Positions 1-8,627 are shown, counted from the first letter of the stretch. The stretch is 64,000 nt of DNA from Asanoa iriomotensis (GCF_016862515.1 NZ_BONC01000023.1:44472-108471), one strand, 5' to 3'. Translations and numbers: made by a program. The notes: generated by a model from the sequence alone, not told the origin.

Positions 1-843
1 CTCTCCCATCAGCAGGTCCGCGGCACGGATCTCGCCGGGGCGCTCGACCCAGCCGGCGTCCGTGGCGATCACCTGTCGCGATCCGTCGGCGAAGTCGACG
101 ACGAGCTGGGCCAGGAAGCTCGGGTGATCGCCGTAGTGCTGGGCGGGGCGCCGCGCGTCGAACCCGACGTAGCCAGACCACCATCCGTCGGCCACGACCG
201 CACCCAGGACGTTACGCCCGCCACGGAGCAGGTCGGTCACGTCGTAGGTCTGGTACTGGATCCGGTGGTGGTACTCGGTCCAGCCAGGTGACAGTTCCAG
301 GTCGCCGACCCGCCCGCCGTTGAGCCGGGGCTCGTAGACGCCACGGGCGGTGGCGTAGAGGCGGCCGCGGACCGGGACACTGTCGAGGTCGAACTCGCGG
401 CGCAGCTGCAACGGCGGACGGCTTGGCTCGTCGTCGTCGGTGGGCGGGTCGACCTGCGGCAGCCGGGCCGGATCGCGGCCGATCCACACAGCGCTCCAGT
501 CGCCCCGGTGCAGCAGACCCGTCTCGAACCAGCTCTGCGCCGACGCCGGGCCTTCCCCACGCTCGTCCCAGATCTCGACGCGCCAGTGGTAGCGGGTCGC
601 TGACTGCAGGGCCGGCCCGTCCCAGGTCGCCTCGAGGTCCTCCCCCGTGCGCCGGCCGGTGTCCCAGAGCAACCGGCGCGGGTCGTCGAGGTCGCTCGGG
701 TGAGCGGCAACGGTGAGCCGGTAGGCGCCTTGGGCCGCGGCGCGCCGGTCGGCGCGCAGCTTCCAGGACAGCCGCGGATAGGCGGCGTCCAGTCCGAGCG
801 GTTCAGCGCGGTGTTCGGTCCGCAGACCGTAGGGGTGCGTCAT
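1..843 (-). CDS. Alpha-L-rhamnosidase (GH78), N-terminal part, runs off left edge
   Basis: This is the first 281 codons of a secretion-signal-free glycoside hydrolase that continues beyond base 1. The start ATG (841-843) overlaps the TGA of the upstream permease as ATGA, so translation is coupled to it. The visible part holds the N-terminal beta-sandwich of bacterial alpha-L-rhamnosidases, with the segment GWTEYHHRIQYQTYDVTDLL followed by LGAVVADGWWSGYVGF, which is typical of GH78. The family releases terminal L-rhamnose from oligosaccharides or glycosides. The catalytic (alpha/alpha)6 barrel lies outside the window, so activity cannot be judged. Position behind two sugar ABC permeases suggests intracellular hydrolysis of an imported rhamnosylated sugar. 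Family assignment is good; exact substrate is inferred. Confidence 0.85.
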   Translation of the reverse strand, partial: MTHPYGLRTEHRAEPLGLDAAYPRLSWKLRADRRAAAQGAYRLTVAAHPSDLDDPRRLLWDTGRRTGEDLEATWDGPALQSATRYHWRVEIWDERGEGPASAQSWFETGLLHRGDWSAVWIGRDPARLPQVDPPTDDDEPSRPPLQLRREFDLDSVPVRGRLYATARGVYEPRLNGGRVGDLELSPGWTEYHHRIQYQTYDVTDLLRGGRNVLGAVVADGWWSGYVGFDARRPAQHYGDHPSFLAQLVVDFADGSRQVIATDAGWVERPGEIRAADLLMGE

Positions 844-1661
844 CCCTTGAGCCCTCCGGCGAAGCCGTTGATGATGCTGCGTTGCAGCGCGAAGTAGACG
901 ATCAAGATCGGGATCATGCTGATCAGCAGCGCGGCGAAGATCAGGTTCCAGTCGGAGACGTACTGGCCGACGAAGCCGGAGATGGCCACCGGGACGGTCT
1001 GCTGCGTGCTGCCCGACAGGTACAGCAGTGGCGTGAAGAAGTCGTTCCAGATGCTGACCGCGTTGAGCACGATGGCGGTGACGGTGATCGGCTTGAGCAT
1101 CGGGAAAACGACGTGGCGGAAGCACTCCCAGGACGTGCAGCCGTCGATCGACGCGGCGTCCTCGAAGTCGCGTGGCAGGGCGCGTAGAAAGCCGATGTAC
1201 AGGAACGTCGTGAACGGCACCTGCAGGCCCGAATAGAACAGAACCAGCGCCCACGCACTGCCGAGCAGACCGAGATCACGCATCGTCTGGTAGAGCGGGA
1301 GCGCGGCGAGCTGGAAGGGCAGCATCAGCCCCAGCATGATCAGGAGGAAGACACCGCGGGACCAGCGCGCGGTGACCCGCGCGAGGGGGTACGCGGCCAG
1401 CGACGAGATCGCGACGACGATCAGGACGCTGACGACGGTGACCAGGGCGCTGTTGGACAGCGCGCCGCCGAGCGCGCCCTGCTGCCAGGCCTGGGTGAAG
1501 TTGTCGAGGGTCGGTGCCAGCGTCGGCCGCAGCGGTGACGACGTGTCCGAGGGTGGGCGGACGGCGAGGTTGACCAACACGTACACCGGGAAGGCCACGA
1601 CGAGGGCGATGCCGATCATGACCAGTTCGAGGCCGAACGTTCGCCGGGTGTAGCGGTTCAT
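840..1661 (-). CDS. Sugar ABC transporter permease, MalG type
   Basis: Inner-membrane permease of a carbohydrate uptake ABC transporter (CUT1 family), 273 residues. The start is MNRYTRRTFG at 1661; the open frame extends upstream, but that part overlaps the other permease out of frame. It has about six hydrophobic segments, and the EAA loop is visible as DFEDAASIDGCTSWECFRHVVFPMLKP, which contacts the ATPase. Start and upstream stop overlap as ATGA (1658-1661), and the downstream rhamnosidase overlaps in the same way, so the three genes form one operon. No ATPase gene is present; CUT1 systems often share a genomic MsiK-like ATPase. Confidence 0.92.
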   Translation of the reverse strand: MNRYTRRTFGLELVMIGIALVVAFPVYVLVNLAVRPPSDTSSPLRPTLAPTLDNFTQAWQQGALGGALSNSALVTVVSVLIVVAISSLAAYPLARVTARWSRGVFLLIMLGLMLPFQLAALPLYQTMRDLGLLGSAWALVLFYSGLQVPFTTFLYIGFLRALPRDFEDAASIDGCTSWECFRHVVFPMLKPITVTAIVLNAVSIWNDFFTPLLYLSGSTQQTVPVAISGFVGQYVSDWNLIFAALLISMIPILIVYFALQRSIINGFAGGLKG

Positions 1662-2614
1662 GAGGCCGCCCTTTCGTTGCGCGCCAGGACGAAGTACTGG
1701 CTTGTGGAGGCGACCGCGACGACGACGGTGAGGACGACTGCGAGGGCGATGCTGTAGCCGAACTCGCCGAGGGTGAAGGCGTCCTTGTAGATGAGGGTGG
1801 ACAGGGTGTCGGTGGCGTGGCCGGGTCCGCCGCCGGTCAGCGCGTAGACCTGGTCGAAGAGCTTGATGCCGCCGATGATCGAGAGCATCAGGTTGATCGT
1901 GAACGCGGGTGCGAGCAGCGGGCGGGTGACCGACCAGAAGCGACGGACGGGTCCGGTGCCGTCGATGGCCGCAGCGTCGTAGATGTCCTTCGGGATCGAC
2001 TGCATGCCGGCCAGGAAGATGACCATGGAGTAGCCGCCGAACTGCCAGACGATCACGCCGACGATCGACCACAGGGCAAGGTCCGGGTCGCCGAGCCAGT
2101 TCTGCTGCCAGGAGTCCAGGCCGACCGCACCGAGCAGGCTGTTGACCGCGCCGTCCGGGGCCAGCAGGTTGCGCCACAGGTACGCGGTGACGATCGGAGT
2201 GATCACCGCGGGTGCGAACAGGAAGACCCGGAGCAGGTTCCGGGACTTGATCATCGTGTTGACGCCGAGCGCGAGCGCGAGCCCGAAGCCGTTCTGGATG
2301 ATCGTGATCGAGACGGCGATCAGCAGGGTGTGCCAGATCGCCTGCCGGGCGTCGGGGTCCCGGGTCATCTCGACGAAGTTGTCGAGCCCGACGAAGGAGA
2401 AGCTCGGGTCCAGGCCGTCCCAGTCGGTGAAGGCGTAGTAGACGCCGCGGGCACTGGGCACCAGGACAACGAACGCGAACAGGACCATGGCCGGCGCGAC
2501 GAACCACCAGGGTGGGCCGCTGCGCGGACGGCGTGACGGAGTCGCGGCCGGCCCCGGTTGCGCGGTCCGGACAAGCGCATCGGCTCCTCGGACAAGTTCA
2601 TTGGAACGTTTCAT
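1658..2614 (-). CDS. Sugar ABC transporter permease, MalF type
   Basis: First gene of the minus-strand sugar operon, 318 residues from MKRSNELVRG. It has a positively charged N-terminus, then six membrane segments (first WWFVAPAMVLFAFVVLVP) and the EAA-type loop IPKDIYDAAAIDGTGPVRRF near residue 215. It pairs with the MalG-type permease downstream to form the channel. The start was placed at 2614 because the ORF upstream of it lacks family similarity; no clear Shine-Dalgarno is visible, and an AACGTT operator-like site overlaps the start codon. The usual solute-binding-protein gene, normally first in such operons, is absent here, which is unusual. Confidence 0.9.
   Translation of the reverse strand: MKRSNELVRGADALVRTAQPGPAATPSRRPRSGPPWWFVAPAMVLFAFVVLVPSARGVYYAFTDWDGLDPSFSFVGLDNFVEMTRDPDARQAIWHTLLIAVSITIIQNGFGLALALGVNTMIKSRNLLRVFLFAPAVITPIVTAYLWRNLLAPDGAVNSLLGAVGLDSWQQNWLGDPDLALWSIVGVIVWQFGGYSMVIFLAGMQSIPKDIYDAAAIDGTGPVRRFWSVTRPLLAPAFTINLMLSIIGGIKLFDQVYALTGGGPGHATDTLSTLIYKDAFTLGEFGYSIALAVVLTVVVAVASTSQYFVLARNERAAS
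2602..2613. promoter_or_regulatory. LacI operator-like site 1
   Basis: TGGAACGTTTCA, a near-perfect 12-bp palindrome with an AACGTT core (one mismatched pair), overlaps the start codon of the first permease. The AACGTT core is shared with two more sites in this interval and fits LacI/GalR-family operators, which have a central CG. Confidence 0.5.
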
Positions 2615-2716
2615 ATGGAACGCCAGCCAATCCCTCGGTTCGCAACCCGGAGTCCCCCCTGCTTCGGCTACCTGGTAGCGGCTCCAGCAGCGGGCGTAAG
2701 GATCAACCACTGTCGT

Positions 2717-2730
2717 GGGTAACGTTGCCC
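2717..2730. promoter_or_regulatory. LacI operator-like site 2
   Basis: GGGTAACGTTGCCC is a 14-bp palindrome with a single mismatched pair, in the middle of the divergent promoter region between the sugar operon and the lacI-type gene. It is the best of the three AACGTT sites. Confidence 0.6.
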
Positions 2731-2838
2731 AAATGTTTCGCCCGACCCTAGAAGTTCACCGGAACGACGTCAAGGGTCTTGTCCAGCACTGCCTTGCTCC
2801 GTAACCTCACGCGGACAGCCGCCGACGCGTCTTGCACT

Positions 2839-2852
2839 CGGCAACGTTTTCC
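2839..2852. promoter_or_regulatory. LacI operator-like site 3
   Basis: CGGCAACGTTTTCC has the same AACGTT core but weaker outer symmetry. It lies about 20 nt before the LacI start codon and could mediate autorepression. Confidence 0.4.
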
Positions 2853-2871
2853 ACATCGTGCGGAGGTGGCC

Positions 2872-3912
2872 ATGACGCGGCCGGTCCAGCAACGACGGGT
2901 CACGATCGTCGATGTCGCCCGGCACGCTCAGGTCTCGACCACCGCGGTGTCGAAGGTCCTCCGCAACGCATACGGCACCAGCCCCGCGATGCGCGACAAG
3001 GTCCACCAGGCGATCGCCGACCTCGGCTACCGGCCCTCCGCCGCCGCCCGCGGGCTCCGCGGCCAGACCTACACACTCGGCGTGATGGTCCCGGACATCG
3101 CCAACCCGTTCTTTCCCGAGGTGCTCAACGGCGTGACCAACCGGCTGAACGACAGCGATTACCAGGTCCTCCTCGCGCCGGGCTGCGCCGGCGAGAAGGC
3201 TGAGGCGAAGACGATCGACTCGATGATCGACCGCAGCATGGACGGCATCATCCTGATCGCACCGGTATCACCACGCGCCCATCTCGAGCATGTCGCCGGC
3301 ATCGTTCCAACCGTCATCGTCGGCCGGCACGCTCGCAGCACCATCTTCGACACCGTCGCCGACGACGACATTGCCGGCGCCGCCCTCGTGGTCGACCACC
3401 TCGTCAGCCTCGGGCATCGGCGGATCGCGCACATCGAGCACCTGGAGACCGAGCCGTCCTGCATCGAGGAGATGCCCAACATGGTCCGCGCCGAGGGCTA
3501 CCGGCTCGCGATGCGCCGCCACGGTCTCGAGGACCAGATCGACATCGTCTCGACGACCTACACCCAGGCCGGCGGCTACACCGGCGCGCGCGAGCTGCTC
3601 GACCGGCCACGGCGACCGACGGCCATCTTCGCCGGCGCCGACATCGCCGCCATGGGCGCCTTGGAGGCCATCTCCCAGGCAGGCCTGTCCGTGCCAGACG
3701 ACATCTCCGTCGCCGGATATGACAACACCACGTTCGCGGCCTTCAGTCAGGTCTCCCTGACCAGCGTCGACCAGGCCGGCTGGCAGATCGGCGCCGACGC
3801 CGCCCGGCTGCTGGTCGAGCGGATAGCCCACCGCGAACGCCGTTCATCCCAGATCAAGCTCTCCCCCACCCTCGTGGTCCGCGGCACGACCGGGCCACCA
3901 CCGGCACGCTAA
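2872..3912 (+). CDS. LacI/GalR-family transcriptional regulator
   Basis: Sugar-responsive repressor, 346 residues. The start ATG at 2872 is preceded by a strong GGAGGTGG at 2862-2869; an in-frame upstream extension has no family similarity. The N-terminal LacI HTH reads VTIVDVARHAQVSTTAVSKV (residues 10-29), followed by the hinge region and a periplasmic-binding-protein-like effector domain (LGVMVPDIANPFFPEVLNGV; GYDNTTFAAFSQVSLTSVDQ). It is divergent from the permease/rhamnosidase operon, with AACGTT-centred operator candidates in between, so it most likely represses that operon and itself. The inducer is unknown but probably a rhamnose-containing sugar. Confidence 0.93.
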   Translation: MTRPVQQRRVTIVDVARHAQVSTTAVSKVLRNAYGTSPAMRDKVHQAIADLGYRPSAAARGLRGQTYTLGVMVPDIANPFFPEVLNGVTNRLNDSDYQVLLAPGCAGEKAEAKTIDSMIDRSMDGIILIAPVSPRAHLEHVAGIVPTVIVGRHARSTIFDTVADDDIAGAALVVDHLVSLGHRRIAHIEHLETEPSCIEEMPNMVRAEGYRLAMRRHGLEDQIDIVSTTYTQAGGYTGARELLDRPRRPTAIFAGADIAAMGALEAISQAGLSVPDDISVAGYDNTTFAAFSQVSLTSVDQAGWQIGADAARLLVERIAHRERRSSQIKLSPTLVVRGTTGPPPAR

Positions 3913-3929
3913 CTGGCTAGCCGATACCG

Positions 3930-4649
3930 TTACCGCAGAGCTCTGCCCGTCGAATCGCATCGCTCGGCGACCGCCTGCTCGATTCTTTGGTCCCGAATGC
4001 CAAGGCCACGGCCTGTCCGCCTTCGTTCTTCCCGTTCCGCTGCTACCGCAGTGGTGCAGCGGCCCGTACCAGCGTCGCTCGCGATGGTGCCCTGGTGTCC
4101 TGGTGAAGGGGACTGCCGCAGTCCGGCGTGCTGATCGAGCTCGGGTTCGGCGGCCCCGGCGACCTGGACCGTGACCTGCCCACCGGCGTCGGCAAGCTGA
4201 TCGATACCGGCGTCGAGGACGCCGAGGAGGGCAAGGCCCGGGTCAGGCACCGTCTGGCCGAGGTCGTCGTAATAGAAGGCGATCACGTCCGTCGTAGGCC
4301 AGAAGTAGATCTCTCCCGGCTTGGGATCGTGGATCGTCCTGACGTCCTCGACCGACAACGGCCTTGGCAGTCTCCCGGACTTTGCCTGCCCCCACACGTC
4401 CTTCAGCTGAACGGTCAGCGGCAGCATCGCAGCGAACTCCCGTGCAGCCGGGGTGTCGGTCAACGTCGCAGTGAGTACGTGGTCACCAAAACGCAGCACC
4501 ACCGCGACCCGGCCGGCGGCGCCCGGCTCCGCCGACGGTCGTCCGACCCCGACAACGTCAGGGCCGACCGGGACTGAGCAACCAGCCAGGACGGCAACCG
4601 CCATCAGGGCAGCTGTGCGGCGGATCCACCAGGAGACGGTCGAGATCAT
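3930..4649 (-). CDS. Putative lipoprotein with cyclophilin-like domain
   Basis: A 239-residue predicted lipoprotein. The N-terminus has an arginine pair, a hydrophobic stretch and a lipobox ending LAGC with Cys24. Residues of about 45-160 resemble the small bacterial cyclophilin-like fold (RFGDHVLTATLTDTPAAREF, then the YFWPTTDVIAFYYDDLGQTVPDPGL segment), a family of unknown function often found beside MmyB regulators and SDRs. The last 75 or so residues are charged, low in structure and unlike the family, so the original C-terminus may have been lost by a frameshift. It is divergent from the MmyB-type regulator. Confidence 0.6.
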   Translation of the reverse strand: MISTVSWWIRRTAALMAVAVLAGCSVPVGPDVVGVGRPSAEPGAAGRVAVVLRFGDHVLTATLTDTPAAREFAAMLPLTVQLKDVWGQAKSGRLPRPLSVEDVRTIHDPKPGEIYFWPTTDVIAFYYDDLGQTVPDPGLALLGVLDAGIDQLADAGGQVTVQVAGAAEPELDQHAGLRQSPSPGHQGTIASDAGTGRCTTAVAAEREERRRTGRGLGIRDQRIEQAVAERCDSTGRALR

Positions 4650-4695
4650 GGATGCAGCACACCGAGCCGCGACATCGCGAGGAAGTCACTGACAA

Positions 4696-4719
4696 TGGGT
4701 GTACTCGCAGTACATCCCA
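4696..4719. promoter_or_regulatory. Inverted repeat before the MmyB-type regulator
   Basis: GTACT-CGC-AGTAC (4701-4713) is a perfect 5-3-5 inverted repeat, flanked by TGGG and CCCA. It sits in the divergent promoter between the lipoprotein and the regulator and is a plausible autoregulatory operator. Confidence 0.45.
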
Positions 4720-4750
4720 TCTACCCGCGGCCCGACGTACCGTCGGAGTC

Positions 4751-5632
4751 GTGGACAACCGAGTCGAGGTGCGGGAGTTCCTCACCTCACGCCGCGCAAA
4801 GATCACTCCGGAGCAGGCCGGCCTCCCCGCCGCTGGGCAACGTCGCGTCCCCGGGCTACGACGCAGCGAGGTCGCGGCGCTGGCGGGAATGAGTGTGGAG
4901 TACTACGCCAAGCTCGAACGCGGCTTCCTCGCCGGCGTCTCCGCCGGCGTCCTCGACGCGGTCGCCCGCACCCTGCGGCTCGACGACGCCGAACGGGCCC
5001 ACCTGTTGCGCCTGGCCCACGAGGCCGACGGCAGCAGCGCCGTCGCGCGCCCTGGCCGCCATCCGAAGCAGTGGACGATTCGCCCAGGATTGCAATGGTC
5101 ACTCGACGCCATCACCGCACCGGCCGGCGTCGGAAACGACCGGCTGGACCTGCTCGCCGTCAACCACCTGGGCCGCGCGTTGTTCAGCGACCTCTACACC
5201 GACCCGCACCGTCCACCCAACTTCGCCCGATACACCTTCCTCGACAGCGCAGCTCGCCAGTTCTACCCCGATTGGGAGCTGGCCGCCGACACTACGGTCG
5301 CGAACCTGCGCACCGCCTCCGGCAAAGACCCTTACGACAAGGGTCTCCACGACCTCGTCGGTGAGCTGTCGACGCGCAGCGACGACTTCCGCCGTCGCTG
5401 GGGCGCCCACAACGTGCGCACCCACGGCTCCGGCGTCAAGCACTTCCACCACCGCATCGTCGGTGACCTCACCCTGGCCTACGAAAGCCTGGACCTGCGA
5501 GCCGAGCCGGGCCTGACCATGACCATATTCTCGCCTGAGCCCGACTCACCGACCGCCCAGGCCCTTACGCTCCTCGCCTCCTGGGCCGCCACCTCCAACA
5601 CCTCCGACATCTCCAACGAGGTCTCCGCATGA
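4751..5632 (+). CDS. XRE/MmyB-type transcriptional regulator
   Basis: A 293-residue regulator. An N-terminal XRE helix-turn-helix (RRSEVAALAGMSVEYYAKLE, residues about 35-54) is followed by an MmyB-like ligand-binding domain (DRLDLLAVNHLGRALFSDLY; RFRRRWGAHNVRTHGSGVKH region). The start is set at GTG 4751 because the family begins MDNRxEVREFLTSRRAKITP; an in-frame upstream ATG exists but gives no homology. The stop overlaps the next ATG (5629-5632, ATGA), coupling it to the SDR gene. Such regulators commonly control an adjacent SDR; MmyB-type domains are thought to bind fatty acids. Confidence 0.88.
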   Translation: MDNRVEVREFLTSRRAKITPEQAGLPAAGQRRVPGLRRSEVAALAGMSVEYYAKLERGFLAGVSAGVLDAVARTLRLDDAERAHLLRLAHEADGSSAVARPGRHPKQWTIRPGLQWSLDAITAPAGVGNDRLDLLAVNHLGRALFSDLYTDPHRPPNFARYTFLDSAARQFYPDWELAADTTVANLRTASGKDPYDKGLHDLVGELSTRSDDFRRRWGAHNVRTHGSGVKHFHHRIVGDLTLAYESLDLRAEPGLTMTIFSPEPDSPTAQALTLLASWAATSNTSDISNEVSA

Positions 5633-6109
5633 CTACGATTGCCCTCGTCGGAGCAGGTCCCGGGCTCGGCGCCGCCGCCGCGCGGGCGTTCGGTGCCCGC
5701 GGTTTCAGCATCGCTCTGATCGCCCGCAACTCGGAGCGCCTCGACAAGCTCACCCTCGGCCTTGCTGACCGAGGACTGACCGCACGCGGCTGTCCATCAG
5801 GTGTTGCCCGAGATGCGGCAACTCGGACGAGGGACGGTGTTGTTCGTGAACGGCGGTAGCGGCGCCCGACCCAACCCTAAGGTCGCCGGAACGTCGGTCG
5901 CTTTCGCAGGCGAAGGTGCGCTCGCCAGGATGCTGCACGAGGTTCTCCGCGACGAGAACATCCATGTCGCACAACTGATCGTCCCTGGCGCGATCACCCG
6001 CGGCCACCCCACGCACGACCCGGACGCGCTGGCCGCCACTCTCTGGCAGATGCACACCGACCGCGAAGACTTCCGCGTATTTGCCGAGCCGATGGACATC
6101 CCCACCTGA
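5629..6109 (+). pseudogene. SDR-family oxidoreductase with internal deletion
   Basis: The 5' part encodes an intact Rossmann start (MTTIALVGAGPGLGAAAARA, then GFSIALIARNSERLDKL) but stops at 5859. The 3' part is in another frame and gives the family C-terminus (QVLPEMRQLGRGTVLFVNGG, RPNPKVAGTSVAFAGE, IHVAQLIVPGAI, FAEPMD). Compared with this SDR family, about 70 central residues are missing at the junction near 5795, where the frame also changes. The reading is that of a normal gene, coupled by ATGA to its regulator, inactivated by an out-of-frame internal deletion. Confidence 0.8.
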
Positions 6110-6891
6110 CCACGACCCCGAACGTGGCACGTACCCGCAGGCCGGACGCGGCTATCGGTTCACCCACGCTCGGTGAAGTCAAGGCATCGTCGTGGCGACA
6201 GTTGCCGTCGGGCTCTCGTTCGCACTACGCGCTCGGGAACCCAACACGCCGCCTTAAAAGCCTGACCGCGACGATGAGGTGCCTCAGCACCTCGCAAACG
6301 CGGAGCCCGGATCGGTGCCGTATCTAGGAAGTCGAGCTGACACCAGTCGTTCGGCGCCTGCGCCCGACGCGTCGGCGAAATCCCCCGGCTGGAGCAAGCG
6401 ACCCTTCTGCGGTGGTTCGAGTTCGTGAGCCGCGCGAAGTTGACCGTCGACGCCGCTTGAAGGCGCTGTCGCCGCAAAGCGTCTGAGTTACGTCGCCAGG
6501 CGACTGCCCGGCGGCCCTCACGAGCCATACGGTTAGGCGTGCGCCTGGTGGGTGCTCAAGGGCCGGAAGCGATAGTAATCCCGGATCGGCTGGAGCCGGT
6601 GCGGCGCGCGACAGCCGGTAAGGGCCCAGGCAACGCGGGCCTGCGATTTTGCAGAGGGTGCCACCTTTGCCGCGCCGGACCCGACCACCGCCCTACCAGC
6701 TCGGCTCTCTATCCAGCACGCCGCGCAGATTGACCATCCTGCAGCGCTTGCTTTCGGGGCCTTGGCGCTGGTTCGGCGCTGCGTTCACTATGGACCCTCG
6801 TCGGTCCGGCCAGCCCGGGCGGACGGCCGGTCGGCGGAGCCACCTGCTCGTTCGACCGACGGCGGCTGCCACGGTTATGCACAGAAAGGCA
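6110..6891. other. 782-bp stretch without a recognisable gene
   Basis: Several short open frames exist on both strands, but none shows a domain, a good ribosome site or sensible composition. The only structure noted is at 6467-6485, a degenerate copy of the TGTCGC-N6-GCG inverted repeat found elsewhere in the window. It is probably decayed sequence between the SDR pseudogene and the MarR-GNAT gene. Confidence 0.5.
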
Positions 6892-7779
6892 TCATCGGTT
6901 ACCTATGGACGAGACGCTAAGGTGCTTCTCGAAGCAGAGCTGGTTGTACGGTGAGCTGAGGTAGGCCGGGATCTCCTGGTATCCGGACCCGCGGTACAAC
7001 GCGATAGCTTCGCCGAGGCTGCGGTGGGTGCCTAACCGGAGGGTGCCTATGCCGTGCGTGGCCGCGTCGGCCTCGATGCCTTTCAGCAGGCGCCGGCCGA
7101 GACCGAGGCCGCGGCTAGCTGGGTGGGTCCACAAGTGACGGACTTCGGCGATGCCGGGTGCCAGTCTGACCCACATGCCGCAGCCGACTGGTCGGTCCTG
7201 CTCGCAGGCGAGAATGAGGGTCTCGTCGAGATCGTCGGGCCGCGTCAATGTGGACTCGTCGTAGCCCTCAGGAAATCGCTCGACCAGCTCTGCAGCGTAC
7301 TGGCGCAGGCACTGACGCGCTCGCGCATCGTCAGCGGGAGCGGGGGCGATTGTGATGGTGGCCAACCGCAGGAGCCGCTGGACCTGACGTTGCGCAGCCA
7401 CCAGCTCGTCCTGCTGATTGGGACTGAGACCGGCGAGTAGAGCGGCGACTGCGGCCCGGCAACGCTTGTCGAGGGCGGCTCGTTCCTGGAGGCCCGCGTC
7501 GGTGAGTTGCACAATTCCGGCCCGCCCGTCGGCAGGGTCCGGTGCGATGCGCACCATGTCCTGCTTCTCGAGAGTCCGCAGCAGGCGGCTCAGGTATCCG
7601 GAGTCGAGGCCGAGGCGGTCACGCAGATCCCGCACGCCGACACGGCCACGGATCTCCCAGAGCAGCCGGGCCTGCCCTAACGGCCGGTCGAGGCCGAGGT
7701 ACTGGTCGGTTAGTAGCCCCAGCAGCTCGCTGTAGTACTGGTTGAACTCCTGCACCCGTTCGATCACGTCGGTTCCCAC
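6892..7779 (-). CDS. MarR-family regulator fused to GNAT acetyltransferase
   Basis: A 295-residue two-domain protein. Residues 1-140 are a MarR winged helix (ARLLWEIRGRVGVRDLRDRL; SGYLSRLLRTLEKQDMVRIA; the D-x-R wing DPADGRAGIV). Residues about 150-295 are a GNAT acetyltransferase (IAEVRHLWTHPASRGLGLGR, with the acetyl-CoA loop RGLGLGRR, and ALYRGSGYQEI). This fusion is a known family; the substrate acetylated is not known. The start GTG at 7779 lies 7 nt after the YCII stop, so the two genes are co-transcribed. A perfect 20-bp palindrome just upstream is a likely autoregulatory operator. Confidence 0.88.
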   Translation of the reverse strand: MGTDVIERVQEFNQYYSELLGLLTDQYLGLDRPLGQARLLWEIRGRVGVRDLRDRLGLDSGYLSRLLRTLEKQDMVRIAPDPADGRAGIVQLTDAGLQERAALDKRCRAAVAALLAGLSPNQQDELVAAQRQVQRLLRLATITIAPAPADDARARQCLRQYAAELVERFPEGYDESTLTRPDDLDETLILACEQDRPVGCGMWVRLAPGIAEVRHLWTHPASRGLGLGRRLLKGIEADAATHGIGTLRLGTHRSLGEAIALYRGSGYQEIPAYLSSPYNQLCFEKHLSVSSIGNR

Positions 7780-7786
7780 GCCGCTG

Positions 7787-8182
7787 CTATTTCTGACCCG
7801 GGTCAGAAAATTTGGGCCCGAAGTGTAGTTCGCCGGTCGTCGAAACCCGACGAATCTCGCACTTCGCCCCGGGTATCGACGGCAGCCTCCTGGCCCACTC
7901 GACGGCCTCGTCGCGTGAAGACACATCGAGCATCCAAAAGCCCTCAAACAGTTCCGGCGTCTTCCCGTACGGCCCGTCGGTCACGACTCGCGTGCCGCCG
8001 CCGAGGTCGACCACCGCGCCATCTGCTGGGTCGCCCAAGACTTCGGCCGCGACCATGACACCTGCGCGGATCATCTCTCGGTTGACCCTTCCCACGGAGG
8101 CGAGCATCTCGTCGAGTGGGGTTTGGACCATCGTCTGGCGGGTCTGGTCGGTGCCACGCAGGATGAGCAAGTATCTCGCCAA
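7787..8182 (-). CDS. YCII/DGPF-domain protein
   Basis: A small cytoplasmic protein of 131 residues. The start is TTG at 8182, giving MARYLLILRGTDQ, with GGGAG seven bases upstream; longer in-frame starts give non-homologous arginine-rich sequence. It contains the YCII core, with DGPYGKTPELFEGFWMLDVS matching the DGPF/DGPY signature of this family, then EAVEWARRLPSIPGAKCEIR. Function is not established; family members are frequent partners of ECF42 sigma factors, one of which is encoded 14 kb away here. It is upstream of, and probably co-transcribed with, the MarR-GNAT gene. Confidence 0.85.
   Translation of the reverse strand: MARYLLILRGTDQTRQTMVQTPLDEMLASVGRVNREMIRAGVMVAAEVLGDPADGAVVDLGGGTRVVTDGPYGKTPELFEGFWMLDVSSRDEAVEWARRLPSIPGAKCEIRRVSTTGELHFGPKFSDPGQK
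7790..7809. promoter_or_regulatory. Perfect 20-bp palindrome, MarR operator candidate
   Basis: TTTCTGACCCGGGTCAGAAA is fully self-complementary. It encodes the last residues of the YCII protein and ends 10 nt before the MarR-GNAT start codon. Its size and symmetry fit a MarR dimer site, so the regulator may block transcription or elongation through the end of the upstream gene. Confidence 0.55.
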
Positions 8183-8214
8183 TGTCTTCTCCCTCTCGAC
8201 GTCACGGCTGTTCG

Positions 8215-8417
8215 AACTCGATGACGTGCCCTGCCCTGACTCTTCGCGATGCACATCGCCCGGTCGGCGTTGTGCAGGACGTCTGACGACGTCAGGCGGC
8301 CGCCGAATCCGTGATCGCCAGACCCGAACTCGCGCTGACCCACAGGTCCGCACCGCACCGGATGACGGCGCGTGGCAACGCGAGCGGCGTCAGAGCCACC
8401 ATCAGCCGCAACGGCAT
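8215..8417 (-). pseudogene. GGDEF (diguanylate cyclase) domain remnant
   Basis: Two frames together resemble the C-terminal half of a GGDEF domain. One gives IRCGADLWVSASSGLAITDS, like the xVSASIGIA strand, and then stops. The next frame gives GGRLTSSDVLHNADRAMCIA followed by KSQGRARHR, like the ADxAMYxAKxxGRxR helix. The GGDEF signature itself is absent, so this is a decayed fragment. Confidence 0.6.
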
Positions 8418-8531
8418 CCCCAGCCGATAACGAAGCCGCGCTTTCGGATCGGTCCTCGAGTTCATGAATAGACGGTAGGAAGCCGCCCGCTCCGGCACAT
8501 CCGCCCGCAAGCGTCACCCTCCTGAGCGGCC

Positions 8532-8547
8532 GTCGCTTGAAAGCGAC
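8532..8547. promoter_or_regulatory. GTCGCTT-GA-AAGCGAC inverted repeat
   Basis: A 7-bp perfect inverted repeat with a 2-nt spacer, one of four related TGTCGC/GCGACA elements in the window. It lies 80 nt before the histidine-kinase remnant on the plus strand and 350 nt before the YCII gene on the minus strand. Confidence 0.45.
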
Positions 8548-8627
8548 ATCACCGACGCTCGTCGACGTACGCGGGAAGGCGTTTCTGCTCATACGGTTCG
8601 AACAAGCGACGACAGAAGGGACACGAC

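Noticed and set aside
6160..6528. A possible 122-residue minus-strand protein
   Set aside because: Arginine-rich, no hydrophobic core pattern, no homology; typical random GC-rich frame.
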